Positions 9,194 through 18,226 of a stretch of DNA of 64,000 bases are shown here, piece after piece (position 1 is the stretch's first letter; each line of letters starts with the position of its first letter). A program made the translations under genes and the position numbers. The notes under the pieces are model-generated. The model saw only the letters and a program-made list of their open reading frames with translations. It was not told where the DNA came from and searched no databases. The DNA comes from Chryseobacterium sp. (GTDB taxonomy: Bacteria; Bacteroidota; Bacteroidia; Flavobacteriales; Weeksellaceae), in contig NZ_CP044507.1 in NCBI RefSeq assembly GCF_008831505.1, forward strand, positions 1,984,001-2,048,000, written 5' to 3'.

Positions 9194-10252
9194 TTAGCTG
9201 CCCTTATTTATATACTTCAAATATTCGCTCCAGTCGCCAATGTCTGTCCACGATTTTTCGCTTACCGGGAAACAGCCTACCCTGCCACCATTTCCACGCG
9301 TTTTTTCAATAAGTTCAGTGATGTGGTAGAATTCATTTTCTGGAATATCATGTATAAGTTCAGGGTCCAGCAGGTACACTCCCGTATTGATCATATAACT
9401 GATATCCGGTTTCTCTGAAAGCCCTGTCAGGGAACCGTTCTCACCTGTCTCTACCACACCATAAGGAATGCGGTAGGTTTTCACGGCAGCTACAATGGTA
9501 ATCTTATTTTTATTCCGTACATGATAATCATAGACGTCCCGGTAGTCCTGGTCGATAAGGATGTCACAGTTGGAGACAAAAAAGGGAGTTTTTATTTTGT
9601 CTTTAAGCAATGAAACACTTCCGATGGTCCCTAACGGAATATCTTCTTTAAAGAAATCCACATTGTATTTGGTTTCCAGATTATCCAGGTAGTATTTTAA
9701 AATCTCAAACTTATAGTTAACCGACATATAAAAACGGCTGCAGCCTATGGCGCAGAACTGATCCAGGATAAGCTCCAGAATAGTTTTCTCATTCAGCGGA
9801 ATCAGCGGCTTCGGAATCACGTTGGTAAGCGGTCTTAATCGGGTACCCTGGCCGCCGGCCATAATCACTACAGGCAGGTCAATTTTTTCCCGCGCTTCAC
9901 TCTGGTGCATCTCAAAGAGGTCCTGCCAGTAATAAACATCCAGCAGTTCACCTGAAGCAGAAACCAGGGGCATGAATTCGGCGCGCAGTTTTTGCATTTT
10001 GGCTTTTACGCCCTCTATATCATCATTTTCAGCTGCATATATTTTATGGGTATCTACGATCGGATCAATTGCTTGTGTGAGGCTATGGCCTTTTATAATG
10101 GCCCGCTGCAGGTCACCAATGGTAATCATACCCAGAAACTGACCATCCCTGTTTACAATAAGCGATTTCACTCCTTCATGATCCATTTTTTCCAGGACCT
10201 GAAGTATGGACCTGCCGGAATCAATACTGATGTTTGCCGTTTTACTGTGCAT
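9194..10252 (-). CDS. Sugar-1-phosphate nucleotidyltransferase with N-terminal CBS pair (PtmE-like)
   Basis: 352 residues in two parts: a pair of CBS modules (residues ~1-115, with VNRDGQFLGMITIGDLQRAI in the first) and a nucleotidyltransferase domain starting at IVMAGGQGTRLRPLT (~128-142) followed by PKPLIPLNEKTILELIL. CBS-linked enzymes of this type include PtmE of the Campylobacter flagellin glycan pathway, which makes GDP-glucosamine; others make GDP- or UDP-hexoses. In this locus it may supply the activated precursor of the 4-amino-4,6-dideoxy sugar. The CBS pair suggests adenine-nucleotide control. Nucleotide and sugar specificity are not visible. Confidence 0.88.
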   Translation of the reverse strand: MHSKTANISIDSGRSILQVLEKMDHEGVKSLIVNRDGQFLGMITIGDLQRAIIKGHSLTQAIDPIVDTHKIYAAENDDIEGVKAKMQKLRAEFMPLVSASGELLDVYYWQDLFEMHQSEAREKIDLPVVIMAGGQGTRLRPLTNVIPKPLIPLNEKTILELILDQFCAIGCSRFYMSVNYKFEILKYYLDNLETKYNVDFFKEDIPLGTIGSVSLLKDKIKTPFFVSNCDILIDQDYRDVYDYHVRNKNKITIVAAVKTYRIPYGVVETGENGSLTGLSEKPDISYMINTGVYLLDPELIHDIPENEFYHITELIEKTRGNGGRVGCFPVSEKSWTDIGDWSEYLKYINKGS

Positions 10253-10318
10253 TTAATTTTATCATTTTTGTGTTAAGTAATTAAAATACCATTGCCATCC
10301 TGTAAGCCGGGCAGTTAT

Positions 10319-11431
10319 TTATTCGTTTGCGTACATAAGGTGCGGTTCCTGCCAGTAAAAATGGTAAATAAGTCCGCCACCCCGCAGAGAAAGCACTATC
10401 AATACGATAATAATAAGACTGTAAGCAACAGTCCGTTCAAATCCATTAAAAAACCGGTTTATAGCCAGCGGTATAAGCAGCATCATGTAAAGGTGAAAGT
10501 ACATACTTATCCGGATCATGGAACCGTTGGAATATATAAGAGGTCCAAGAACCGTAAACAGCGGCAACATAAGGTAGAGATTAGCTAAAGACCGTTTACT
10601 CACCAGTTCTTCCTTCTTAATTGCGAGATAACAAAAAACCGATACCAAAAGTAAAAGTCCAATAAATGTAGTGGCTCCCCCCTGAACCTCTTCTGTACCA
10701 TAATCCGAATATTTATCCATCCCTACAGCCGCACCCATTAAAATAATAATTCTGTTGGTAAAAAGAAGCACCACAGGAACCAATGCCATAGAAACCAAAT
10801 GAACAGTTTTCAGATATTTTGGATTTAGTCTGCTAAGCAGGATAGGTAACACAAAGAGTAAACACGACATGTGAATTGCAGCGCCAAGGAGCATACAGGC
10901 AATGCTCCATGCGTACCTGCCGCGGTCCATATACAAAAACGCAAAAATGGTGAGGCCAATCGCATACAGCTGCCGCCCGCCCGACAAAGAAATAATATGG
11001 AACATGGAAACGTACAGTACATAAGCAAAAACAAGCTGTTTCATACTGCTGCTGTAGCGATACATCAGTTTGCCCAATGGAATAAAGAAAATCAAATTAC
11101 AAGCAAATACAAATATGGGCCAGCTGTCAGTAAATGCAGAGATAAAGCGCTGCATTATTGTGTATCCGATATCATCCTGACTGGTGCGGTAAAAATAACG
11201 ACCTACAAATTCATCCCATATCTGCGACCAGCGCATGGACATTACATCGTAATAATGGATGTAATAGCTTTCAGTATCCGATCCGACACTTAAACTCCGA
11301 AGGGCCGTTTGCAGTATGAGTATGGCACTGACTATATAGATAAAAATCTTCCTGTTTCGGGGACTGTCTGCTGCCCCCAGGAAAATTCCCAGGAATATAA
11401 TTAGTGGAAAAATAATTAAATTAATACTCAT
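10319..11431 (-). CDS. EpsG/Wzy-family polysaccharide polymerase
   Basis: 370 residues, almost entirely hydrophobic with about 10 membrane helices (first at IIFPLIIFLGIFLGAAD, then IFIYIVSAILILQTAL). Between them is a periplasmic-type loop with SVGSDTESYYIHYYD and DIGYTIMQRFIS, typical of EpsG proteins. It would polymerise flipped repeat units in the periplasm, partnering the Wzx flippase at 20.3-21.8 kb and the Wzc chain-length regulator. The start overlaps the stop of the GT4 gene upstream (ATGA). It is the only polymerase candidate in the window. Confidence 0.85.
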   Translation of the reverse strand: MSINLIIFPLIIFLGIFLGAADSPRNRKIFIYIVSAILILQTALRSLSVGSDTESYYIHYYDVMSMRWSQIWDEFVGRYFYRTSQDDIGYTIMQRFISAFTDSWPIFVFACNLIFFIPLGKLMYRYSSSMKQLVFAYVLYVSMFHIISLSGGRQLYAIGLTIFAFLYMDRGRYAWSIACMLLGAAIHMSCLLFVLPILLSRLNPKYLKTVHLVSMALVPVVLLFTNRIIILMGAAVGMDKYSDYGTEEVQGGATTFIGLLLLVSVFCYLAIKKEELVSKRSLANLYLMLPLFTVLGPLIYSNGSMIRISMYFHLYMMLLIPLAINRFFNGFERTVAYSLIIIVLIVLSLRGGGLIYHFYWQEPHLMYANE

Positions 11432-12699
11432 TTACTGTCACGTTTAATCCGCTTATAGGCTTCGGTCCATCTCAGCATCATCTCATAATTATTGGTTTGC
11501 CGCGCTTCCAGTTTTGCTGCATTTGTTTTCAGCCTGTCTGCCAGTCCCTCCTCCGTGAGCAAACGGTCGATATTAACCGCCATGGCGCCATAATCACCCT
11601 GCGCACTCAGAAGTACAGTTTCGCCTTCACTGTTCAGCTCTGTGGTTCCGCCTTCCGTGATTGTGGTAATTACCGGCAGCCCGTTGCTCATGGCTTCACG
11701 GATCGTATTGGGAACAAAATCCATCTTAAGCGGCAGCAGCGCATACCTGGCTTTACGTATTTCCAATATCACATCATCAAGGGTAGGTAATCTGCCTGCA
11801 AAGGTAACGTTTTCCTGAAGCCCATGAGCTTCAATAATTTTATCCAGTTCATTGCGGAAAGACTCATCATAACCACCAACGAAATGAAGTGAGATCTGGG
11901 GATGTTTCTTTTGGGCGATAGCAAAAGCTTTCAGCGCATCATCACCGGCTTTGCTGATTCCAGCTGCGAAATACACAAAGTCATAGCGCTTTTCTGTTTC
12001 ACTTAGGTCAATATCTTTACCCATCGCTATAGATATACTAAGAAAACGGGCGTCCGGCTTAATTTCACGGCTGATGTATTCCTGAAACTCTTTTACCTCG
12101 GTACCGATATAATCAGCACGCTGTATGAGTTGCCTCTCCAGTTTTCCTTTATAAGCAAAGCTTACTTTTTCCAAAGGCACCTGAGTTACATTCACCAAAC
12201 GTTCAAGCAGAGCCTGGAGCTGGAGGATGGTGGGTATGCCTTCAGGAACATCCAAAAGTCCCAGGGAATACTGTGGATTTTCCGCGCCGATCACATGCAC
12301 AATATGCGGCTGTATCTTGCGGATATACTTCTTAATATAACTGCGGTTACCGGGAAACAGGGATTTATGCTTGCTGAAAACCTGATAGTAAATCTGGCTG
12401 AAGAGTCCGCTGTTTTCGTCGCGGAAAAAATGGTAATGTACACCATTTATGGTAAACTGCACTTCTTTTTCAGACAGATAGCGTACCGGAGTAATGACGT
12501 GAAGTTCCACCTCTTCAATTTTCTCAAACTCCCGTATAGCATTGGTATTCCAGACTGCCGAATCTACATTCTCATTGGTGGACTGCCCCTTTTTGTTCAG
12601 AATATACCGTAAGACCGGGTTGACTTTGGTCTTATAATGTTTCCTTACCATCGGGTTGGAAAAGGAACAGATCATGGCTACCTTAATCTTTTCCGCCAT
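11428..12699 (-). CDS. Glycosyltransferase family 4
   Basis: 423 residues. A GT-B protein with VAMICSFSNPMVRKHYKTK at the N-terminus, FVYFAAGISKAGDDALKAFAI (~residues 240-260) opening the donor domain, VTFAGRLPTLDDVILEIRKA (~300-320) and LPLKMDFVPNTIREAMSNGLP (~325-345), where the IREAMSNGLPVI stretch holds the donor-binding Glu. It sits between the LbH acyltransferase and the polymerase with 1-2 base spacing or overlap. It adds a sugar to the lipid-linked unit; which one is unknown. Confidence 0.9.
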   Translation of the reverse strand: MAEKIKVAMICSFSNPMVRKHYKTKVNPVLRYILNKKGQSTNENVDSAVWNTNAIREFEKIEEVELHVITPVRYLSEKEVQFTINGVHYHFFRDENSGLFSQIYYQVFSKHKSLFPGNRSYIKKYIRKIQPHIVHVIGAENPQYSLGLLDVPEGIPTILQLQALLERLVNVTQVPLEKVSFAYKGKLERQLIQRADYIGTEVKEFQEYISREIKPDARFLSISIAMGKDIDLSETEKRYDFVYFAAGISKAGDDALKAFAIAQKKHPQISLHFVGGYDESFRNELDKIIEAHGLQENVTFAGRLPTLDDVILEIRKARYALLPLKMDFVPNTIREAMSNGLPVITTITEGGTTELNSEGETVLLSAQGDYGAMAVNIDRLLTEEGLADRLKTNAAKLEARQTNNYEMMLRWTEAYKRIKRDSK

Positions 12700-12700
12700 T

Positions 12701-13618
12701 CTACCTGTTTAACAGTTTTGCCGGATTACCGGTCCAAACCTCATCGGCAGGGACATCTTTCACCACCACTGAGCCCATGCCAAGAAGGGCGCCGGCACCC
12801 ACTTTGCGATGGTCGCGGATGGAAGTATTGGGGCCTACCCAAACATCATCGCCCAGCACACAGGAGCCGGAGATTTCAGAACAGGCAATGACCATCACAT
12901 TTTTACCCAGATCCACATTATGCGAGATATGACAGAGGTTATCGATTTTGGTATGATCGCCAATGACAGTATCGGACAACGCACCGCGGTCAATGCAGGT
13001 ATTTCCGCCTACTTCCACAGAATTACCGATAATGACGCCGCCAATCTGCGGGAAACGGAAACGGTTGCCCTCGCTGTCTTTCTCGTAGCCAAAACCGGCG
13101 CCGCCTATCACAGCACCTTCCTTAAAGAAACAGTTTTTGCCAATGGTCACCTTATCATAAATCCTCACGAATGCAGAGATTACTGTACCCTTACCTATTT
13201 TGGCCTTACCGATATGAACATAAGGACCGATGTGTACGTCGGCACCAATTTCGGCTTCGGGATGGATGACCGCGGTGGGATGGATGCCCGCCTCTTCCTT
13301 TTCCACAAAAAAGGCGTTGGCTACCAGGGAAAAAGCCATCTTGGGATTAGGCACTGTAATAATGGTTTTTCCGGCAGCCTTCATAGCATCACTGTAGACC
13401 ACTTCAGCGTCTGCCAGAATCACCTTTGCGGGCGTACCTTCGGCGATTTCCTGTTTATTGGTTTTTATGGAGTTAACCCAATCCAGTGTGGTGGCCGTTG
13501 TTTTTTTGGGATCTGCAATATGATCTGCGAAAACATTCTCTACCGGACCGTGAACGGTTGGACTGACTGCTTGAAGAGCTTTCAGTATTTGCTCCAGGCT
13601 TATTTTTTTTACTGTCAT
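12701..13618 (-). CDS. LpxD-like left-handed beta-helix acyltransferase
   Basis: 305 residues with the two-part build of LpxD: an N-terminal uridine-binding-like region (~1-105, with the AKVILADAEVVYSD strand) and a long hexapeptide-repeat beta-helix (~110-300) containing IHPEAEIGADVHIGPYVHIG and CHISHNVDLGKNVM, where His232-His235 are candidates for the catalytic base. LpxD itself adds hydroxyacyl chains from ACP to UDP-glucosamine for lipid A; a copy inside a polysaccharide locus beside an ACP and an FkbH enzyme more likely acylates the amino group of a nucleotide sugar. Sequence alone does not exclude a true lpxD, but the context argues against it. Confidence 0.8.
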   Translation of the reverse strand: MTVKKISLEQILKALQAVSPTVHGPVENVFADHIADPKKTTATTLDWVNSIKTNKQEIAEGTPAKVILADAEVVYSDAMKAAGKTIITVPNPKMAFSLVANAFFVEKEEAGIHPTAVIHPEAEIGADVHIGPYVHIGKAKIGKGTVISAFVRIYDKVTIGKNCFFKEGAVIGGAGFGYEKDSEGNRFRFPQIGGVIIGNSVEVGGNTCIDRGALSDTVIGDHTKIDNLCHISHNVDLGKNVMVIACSEISGSCVLGDDVWVGPNTSIRDHRKVGAGALLGMGSVVVKDVPADEVWTGNPAKLLNR

Positions 13619-13637
13619 TTCTGTTTCTCTTTTTTAC

Positions 13638-14408
13638 TCAGTCGTTACCGTTTATATCGCCCTCCCAGTCAATGTTTCGCTGACCGATGGACGCTAAGTG
13701 ACTGTCATAGGTTTCCTTCATCCATTTTGCACGGTCGTCTATGACCTTAAATACACGCTGGCGCGGCGGCAGCACTTCCTCCTGCCACATGCCATCGTGA
13801 AACAGAAGTTGCAGTGCTTCTTCCTTAGCCTCTGTCAGGCGGTCTTCCATCCTTTCAAAACGCCAGTGACCAAGCGAGTCGGCATTATATGCATACTTGC
13901 CTCTAAAATAATCAGAATACACATTCAGCAGTCCACCATATTTCTCTTTACGGCAGGAAAGGGTAAAATCGGTATTGTTGTGAAATGAAAATGCTTTCAG
14001 TTCGGTGTCGAAATACTTCTCAAGAATATCTTTATCAAATTCAATAGCTTGGTCTAGTTGCGATTCATCGGTAATGTTCCAGAACCGGCTGTCAAAATGG
14101 AGACCTATTTGATGGCCCAAATCCTGGATCTTCTTAATACCTTCAAAACTTCTTCTTTCCAGCAGATTATACCATTCGCTATGCAGCTGAATAAAATAGG
14201 TAGATTTTATGCCCAGTTCCGCCTCAATTTCGGCCATTCGCACGGCTATTGGAATCGAAAATTCCAGATCATGCCGTAAAAGTATTGATCTTGGTACATA
14301 TTCCTGATCAAATGACCGGAATTCATAATTTGCTAACCCAAGAGATAATAATCGGACGTAATTACTAAGGGTAAAATCACTGAATTTATATTTTTCACTA
14401 TAATTCAT
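13638..14408 (-). CDS. Polysaccharide-deacetylase-like protein
   Basis: 256 residues. The fold is suggested by RSILLRHDLEFSIPIAVRM (~residues 41-59, with the HD metal pair), TYFIQLHSEWYN (~71-82) and LGHQIGLHFDSRFW (~97-110), the order of metal-binding motifs seen in NodB-related proteins. The C-terminal third has a LLFHDGMWQEE stretch. It is more divergent than the deacetylase at 2.5 kb. It may deacetylate an amino sugar so that a different acyl group can be added by the neighbouring acyltransferases; this is inference. Confidence 0.75.
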   Translation of the reverse strand: MNYSEKYKFSDFTLSNYVRLLSLGLANYEFRSFDQEYVPRSILLRHDLEFSIPIAVRMAEIEAELGIKSTYFIQLHSEWYNLLERRSFEGIKKIQDLGHQIGLHFDSRFWNITDESQLDQAIEFDKDILEKYFDTELKAFSFHNNTDFTLSCRKEKYGGLLNVYSDYFRGKYAYNADSLGHWRFERMEDRLTEAKEEALQLLFHDGMWQEEVLPPRQRVFKVIDDRAKWMKETYDSHLASIGQRNIDWEGDINGND

Positions 14409-14461
14409 CTCTATTACTTAATAAAATTCTAATTCAGATTAATCTCATATACTGCTGTTGT

Positions 14462-14686
14462 TCACGCCTTTGCTTTGACCAGGTCGTAGATTGAGGAAAA
14501 ACTCATCAATTCCAGAGCTTCATCATCGTCAAACTCAATATCAAACTCCTCCTCCAACGCGACTACTAAATTTAAATGCTTTAGTGAATCCCAGATTTCA
14601 ATATTATCCGGGGATGACTCAGCGGTTATTTGTTCTACAGGCATCTCAAACACTGAGGCCATTACATTTTTAATTCTTGTTTCCAT
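14462..14686 (-). CDS. Acyl carrier protein
   Basis: 74 residues, acidic, with the phosphopantetheine site IEIWDSLKHLNLVVALEEEF; Ser34 of the DSL motif is the expected attachment point. Helix 1 is METRIKNVMASVFEM and helix 4 IYDLVKAKA. Its start overlaps the end of the FkbH-like gene by 17 bases, so the two are translated together. It most likely carries the acyl group made by the FkbH-like protein (glyceryl or a related hydroxyacyl group in known cases) for transfer to the sugar by one of the acyltransferases in the locus. It is not the fatty-acid ACP, judging by context. Confidence 0.9.
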   Translation of the reverse strand: METRIKNVMASVFEMPVEQITAESSPDNIEIWDSLKHLNLVVALEEEFDIEFDDDEALELMSFSSIYDLVKAKA

Positions 14687-16406
14687 TTTCTATTTTAATA
14701 TAATTAATATTACTTTCCCTGTAGTTATCTAAGGTTAATTTGAACACTCCGTCAGTCACATTCTCCTTATGAAAAGAGCAGTTTTCATAAAATTCTGCAA
14801 CCTGCATATTCTTTGGGGTGGCGATGTAAGTGGCTGAAATTGAACCGTAATTTGCATTTCTGAGATCACTTATGATGTGATCCATCACTTTATATTCAAT
14901 ATTTCGCCCTATTATTCTGCAACTCATCAGGAAGGTATCAATATATTTTTGTTCTCTTGTTAAATCCAGAATACAAAGGCCTGTAAGACCATTATCACCA
15001 AATTTATCCGAAACAGACCAGGCGTAAACCGCATAATCGGATGAAGAAACAAATCCTTGGATATCCGTATCAGTATAGCGCTTTGTAGTCAGGTTAAACT
15101 GGTTGGTCTTTTGGGTGAGTTGCGACATTCTTGGTATCAGTTCACTATTATCTTTAAAGATTTTAACACTTAAATTTAATGACGTTAGATAATCTTCGAT
15201 TTTTGAGAAACTCTTTTTTGAATCTTCCCTTTCTGACTGTTCTTTATAAATTTTAGCTTTAAGTAAATCCTCCTGTGTTACATTGTTGTTAAAGAACAAG
15301 CCCAAATTAGAGCGCAGCATGTCCGGATATTCATAAATCTTCTGAGGCACCTGGAGTACTGTAATTTCAGGAATTTGCTCTTTTATTAAATTGGTTTCAA
15401 ACGAGGAGTCATCTACAAATACAATACTGTCCAAACCGATATTAAGATCAGAAGCGATTTGCCGAAGATTCATGGCTTTATCAGTCCAATTGACTTTCTT
15501 AATTGTAATTATTTCCTCTCTTATCAACATGTCCGGATGTTCTTTCACGACCTGATCCACATCGCCAGGATTATTCTTACTGCATAAGCCTATTAGTACA
15601 CCCTTTCGGCTAAGTGCTACTGCTAGACTCTGTATTTCGTGAAATATTACACCTGGACTCGAATAGGCAGACATTTGAATCTTATCAAAACCATCTTCAC
15701 CAAGAATCCCTTTCCAAAGTGTGTTATCACAGTCAAAGATCAGTGCTTTCTTCGCTTTACCGTTTGCCGCTGAGAAAAAAGGTTTTATAAGTTGCGCGTA
15801 ATTTTTAAAAAAATCAATACTATATAGCGCCTGCGATGAATAAAAATGCCTAAAATTAACACTTCTGTTCAGACCGATTTTATTAAATACCTTTTCAATA
15901 TTGACAAGTATGACGTTATCCGGCTTATTTTCAACTACAAAACTGTTTAATCTATCCGCTAATACTTCCAAATTACTGTTTGGTACGGCTTGGAAAGAAA
16001 ATACTGAAGGTGTAAACTTATGGAATATTACCAGGGAAGAACTTTTTAAGTTTCTGAATGTCAAATCTATTTCCAAACAGGTTTTCTGCACCAGTTCTTC
16101 AAGGCGCTCCTCAGGCAATTGTTCAATTTTCAGATATAAGCCTTCAACCAAATTACAGAGCTCCCAAAATATGACCACAGCATTTGAATCTTCTACTTTG
16201 GCACTGTCCTGAACAATATTATCGAAATCACCAAATTCAAGGGTAGCATTGATTTTTTCCAACCGTAAATCATACTCCATTATCTCCTTCAGTTGATGAA
16301 CAATAATGTTTGAAAGGACAGAAATTTTATAAACTGGATTTGGTTCCAGATTTTTTCTAAGTGCCGCATTCTGTTGGAGTATTTCCGAATAGGTTAAATT
16401 TTCCAT
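14670..16406 (-). CDS. FkbH-like HAD-superfamily protein
   Basis: 578 residues, the usual FkbH length. An N-terminal region (~1-215) is followed by a HAD domain with ALIFDCDNTLWKGILGEDG (Asp225/Asp227 as nucleophile and acid/base), LCSKNNP (~275), and VFVDDSSFE (~335-343), and then a GNAT-like C-terminal part with FGDNGLTGLCIL and SCRIIGRNIEY. In polyketide pathways FkbH-type enzymes take 1,3-bisphosphoglycerate and load a glyceryl group on an ACP; a cognate ACP is encoded directly downstream. Here the pair probably makes the acyl substituent of an amino sugar. The gene and its neighbours look more AT-rich than the locus average by eye. Confidence 0.88.
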   Translation of the reverse strand: MENLTYSEILQQNAALRKNLEPNPVYKISVLSNIIVHQLKEIMEYDLRLEKINATLEFGDFDNIVQDSAKVEDSNAVVIFWELCNLVEGLYLKIEQLPEERLEELVQKTCLEIDLTFRNLKSSSLVIFHKFTPSVFSFQAVPNSNLEVLADRLNSFVVENKPDNVILVNIEKVFNKIGLNRSVNFRHFYSSQALYSIDFFKNYAQLIKPFFSAANGKAKKALIFDCDNTLWKGILGEDGFDKIQMSAYSSPGVIFHEIQSLAVALSRKGVLIGLCSKNNPGDVDQVVKEHPDMLIREEIITIKKVNWTDKAMNLRQIASDLNIGLDSIVFVDDSSFETNLIKEQIPEITVLQVPQKIYEYPDMLRSNLGLFFNNNVTQEDLLKAKIYKEQSEREDSKKSFSKIEDYLTSLNLSVKIFKDNSELIPRMSQLTQKTNQFNLTTKRYTDTDIQGFVSSSDYAVYAWSVSDKFGDNGLTGLCILDLTREQKYIDTFLMSCRIIGRNIEYKVMDHIISDLRNANYGSISATYIATPKNMQVAEFYENCSFHKENVTDGVFKLTLDNYRESNINYIKIENGNKN

Positions 16407-16491
16407 ATAAATGTTTTTGCTCTGGTTCAGCTACAATTCTACGTATTGGATATTTATCGCAGCTATGAACCGGCAGCTTTATTAGTTGCTG

Positions 16492-17028
16492 TTAATATTT
16501 AAAGTCATTCCTCAATAAGGCCATAATAAACATGTCCTCATATTTCCCGTCTGCATATATATGCTCCTTAAACAGAGCTTCCTGCTTAAATCCCCCCATC
16601 AACTTGTGAAGTATAATTGAGGGTCTGTTAATAGCTATTATTTGTGCCTGAATTTTTCTGAGGTTCAGTACATTAAAGGCATATCTAAATAAGAGCTTAG
16701 CCGCCTCTTTAGTATAACCTTTGCCCTGCTTTTCATTATCACCCACAATTAAACCATATGTACAAGTCCCAGAAATCCAATCGATATTATTAAGTGATAT
16801 AATTCCGGAAAATTCACCTGATTCAATTTCATCAATTCCCAGATAAATATTTCTGTTACTTTTATCATTAAGGACGTAATCAAACCATTCACGATCCATT
16901 TCCTTTGTTTTTGGAAAGCGGATTCCCTGCGTCAGCTTAACCAGTTCCAAATTATTACGCCACTCATGGGTTTTATCTAAATCCTCTATTTTTAGAGGTC
17001 GAAGTATTACTTTTTCTCCGTTTAACAT
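16492..17028 (-). CDS. GNAT family N-acetyltransferase
   Basis: 178 residues from Met at 17028. This start is preferred because MLNGEKVILRPLKIEDL is the normal opening of the family; the frame is open to 17067, which would add 13 residues overlapping the ATP-grasp gene. The acyl-CoA loop is at GDNEKQGKGYTKEAAKLL. It likely N-acylates the amino sugar produced by the DegT transaminase two genes upstream; the donor could be acyl-CoA or the ACP of the locus (inference). AT-rich like its FkbH neighbour. Confidence 0.87.
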   Translation of the reverse strand: MLNGEKVILRPLKIEDLDKTHEWRNNLELVKLTQGIRFPKTKEMDREWFDYVLNDKSNRNIYLGIDEIESGEFSGIISLNNIDWISGTCTYGLIVGDNEKQGKGYTKEAAKLLFRYAFNVLNLRKIQAQIIAINRPSIILHKLMGGFKQEALFKEHIYADGKYEDMFIMALLRNDFKY

Positions 17029-17041
17029 AGTTTTGTTTTTT

Positions 17042-18226
17042 TTAATTGCCGAATAGGCACTGATCAATAATAACAGTTATTTTATCTTTCTGCTCCAAAA
17101 GATCATCACGATGAGCACCTATCAAAATCAGATGTCCATATCTGTTTAGACTGTCGGTAATCTTGTTAATCTGTTCCCCTACTTTCTTATCTAAATGCAG
17201 GGAGGTAATTTCTGGAAAATCCTTTAGAATCTGTTCCTTGTCCAGAGCATTTTTTACTGTAAATCCTTCTCCAAAATCAAAGAAAGACACCATTGCCGCC
17301 GCTTCTTTCCGCGTCAACTCAATTTCTCGTCCGGTGGCTATCTTCAGCAACTGATCTTCCATATTGATTCCGGTGGACAAAGGTACCAAATCTGAGGTGA
17401 TAAAATCGCCGCCCAGGCGGGGTCCGATCTCGATCACCGTTATTTTGCCGTTATCAATTTTGAGTTCAGGATGTAAGGCACAGTGATCCAGACCGCTGGA
17501 ATCAATGATTTTCTGGAGCAGCACCTCAATTTCAGGCTTTAAATCCATAAAGCGGGACGGCTGGATATGTCCCAGTTCCACGTTATAAGGCGGTGGAGTC
17601 ACTATTTTGTCTGTGAGCTGCAGTACATGCAATTTACCGTGCTGAACCAGAGCCTCAACGCTGATCTCGTCACCTTCGATATATTCTTCTATAAGATAGT
17701 TTCCGTCGCGTGAGTGAAGCAAAGTTTCCTTGACAGCCTGAGCCAGCTCTACTTTATTGTGCGCTTTGATAACTCCACGGCTGCCGGAATTGACCACCGG
17801 TTTTGTAATTACAGGAAAGGTGAAGTCCAGCGGGGTCACATCTGCCTCGCCGGTAAACATCTGACCTTTGGCATGCGGCAGATTGTTTTCCTTAAGAAAT
17901 TCCTTGAATTTAGACTTGTCCAGCACTGTGTCGCAGCTTTCGTAGGATGGAAAAGGCAGACCTAAATCCTTCGCGATACGGCACATCATCAGGATGGGTT
18001 TGTCCGTGGCCGCCGTAACAACTCCTTTTACACTGTATTTTTTTGCTACTTCCAGGGTGGCGTCGTAATCCTGGCCACCTACAGGTATAAATACATCTGC
18101 CAGTTCCTTACCGGGTGCATTGGGATCGGGATCGATAACCACACTGCCATATCCCGCCAGTTTAATGCGGTTGATAATGGAACACTGCAGGGTTCCGCCT
18201 CCAAAAACAAGGATATAATCCTTCAT
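17042..18226 (-). CDS. ATP-grasp ligase (carbamoyl-phosphate synthase/PurK-like)
   Basis: 394 residues with three ATP-grasp parts: a pre-ATP Rossmann domain (ILVFGGGTLQCSIINRIKL at the N-terminus), an ATP-binding domain with FPVITKPVVNSGSRGVIKAH (~residues 133-152) and YLIEEYIEGDEISVEAL (~175-192), and the metal-binding VIEIGPRLGGDFIT (~265-280, Glu and Arg visible). Such enzymes join a carboxylate to an amine using ATP. Next to a sugar aminotransferase it may form an amide on a 4-amino sugar. Its start shares one base with the stop of the aminotransferase (TAATG). Confidence 0.88.
   Translation of the reverse strand: MKDYILVFGGGTLQCSIINRIKLAGYGSVVIDPDPNAPGKELADVFIPVGGQDYDATLEVAKKYSVKGVVTAATDKPILMMCRIAKDLGLPFPSYESCDTVLDKSKFKEFLKENNLPHAKGQMFTGEADVTPLDFTFPVITKPVVNSGSRGVIKAHNKVELAQAVKETLLHSRDGNYLIEEYIEGDEISVEALVQHGKLHVLQLTDKIVTPPPYNVELGHIQPSRFMDLKPEIEVLLQKIIDSSGLDHCALHPELKIDNGKITVIEIGPRLGGDFITSDLVPLSTGINMEDQLLKIATGREIELTRKEAAAMVSFFDFGEGFTVKNALDKEQILKDFPEITSLHLDKKVGEQINKITDSLNRYGHLILIGAHRDDLLEQKDKITVIIDQCLFGN

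Noticed and set aside
12809-13744. Plus-strand 311-codon frame opposite the LpxD-like gene
   Set aside because: Antisense shadow; the hexapeptide-repeat reading on the minus strand is unmistakable.
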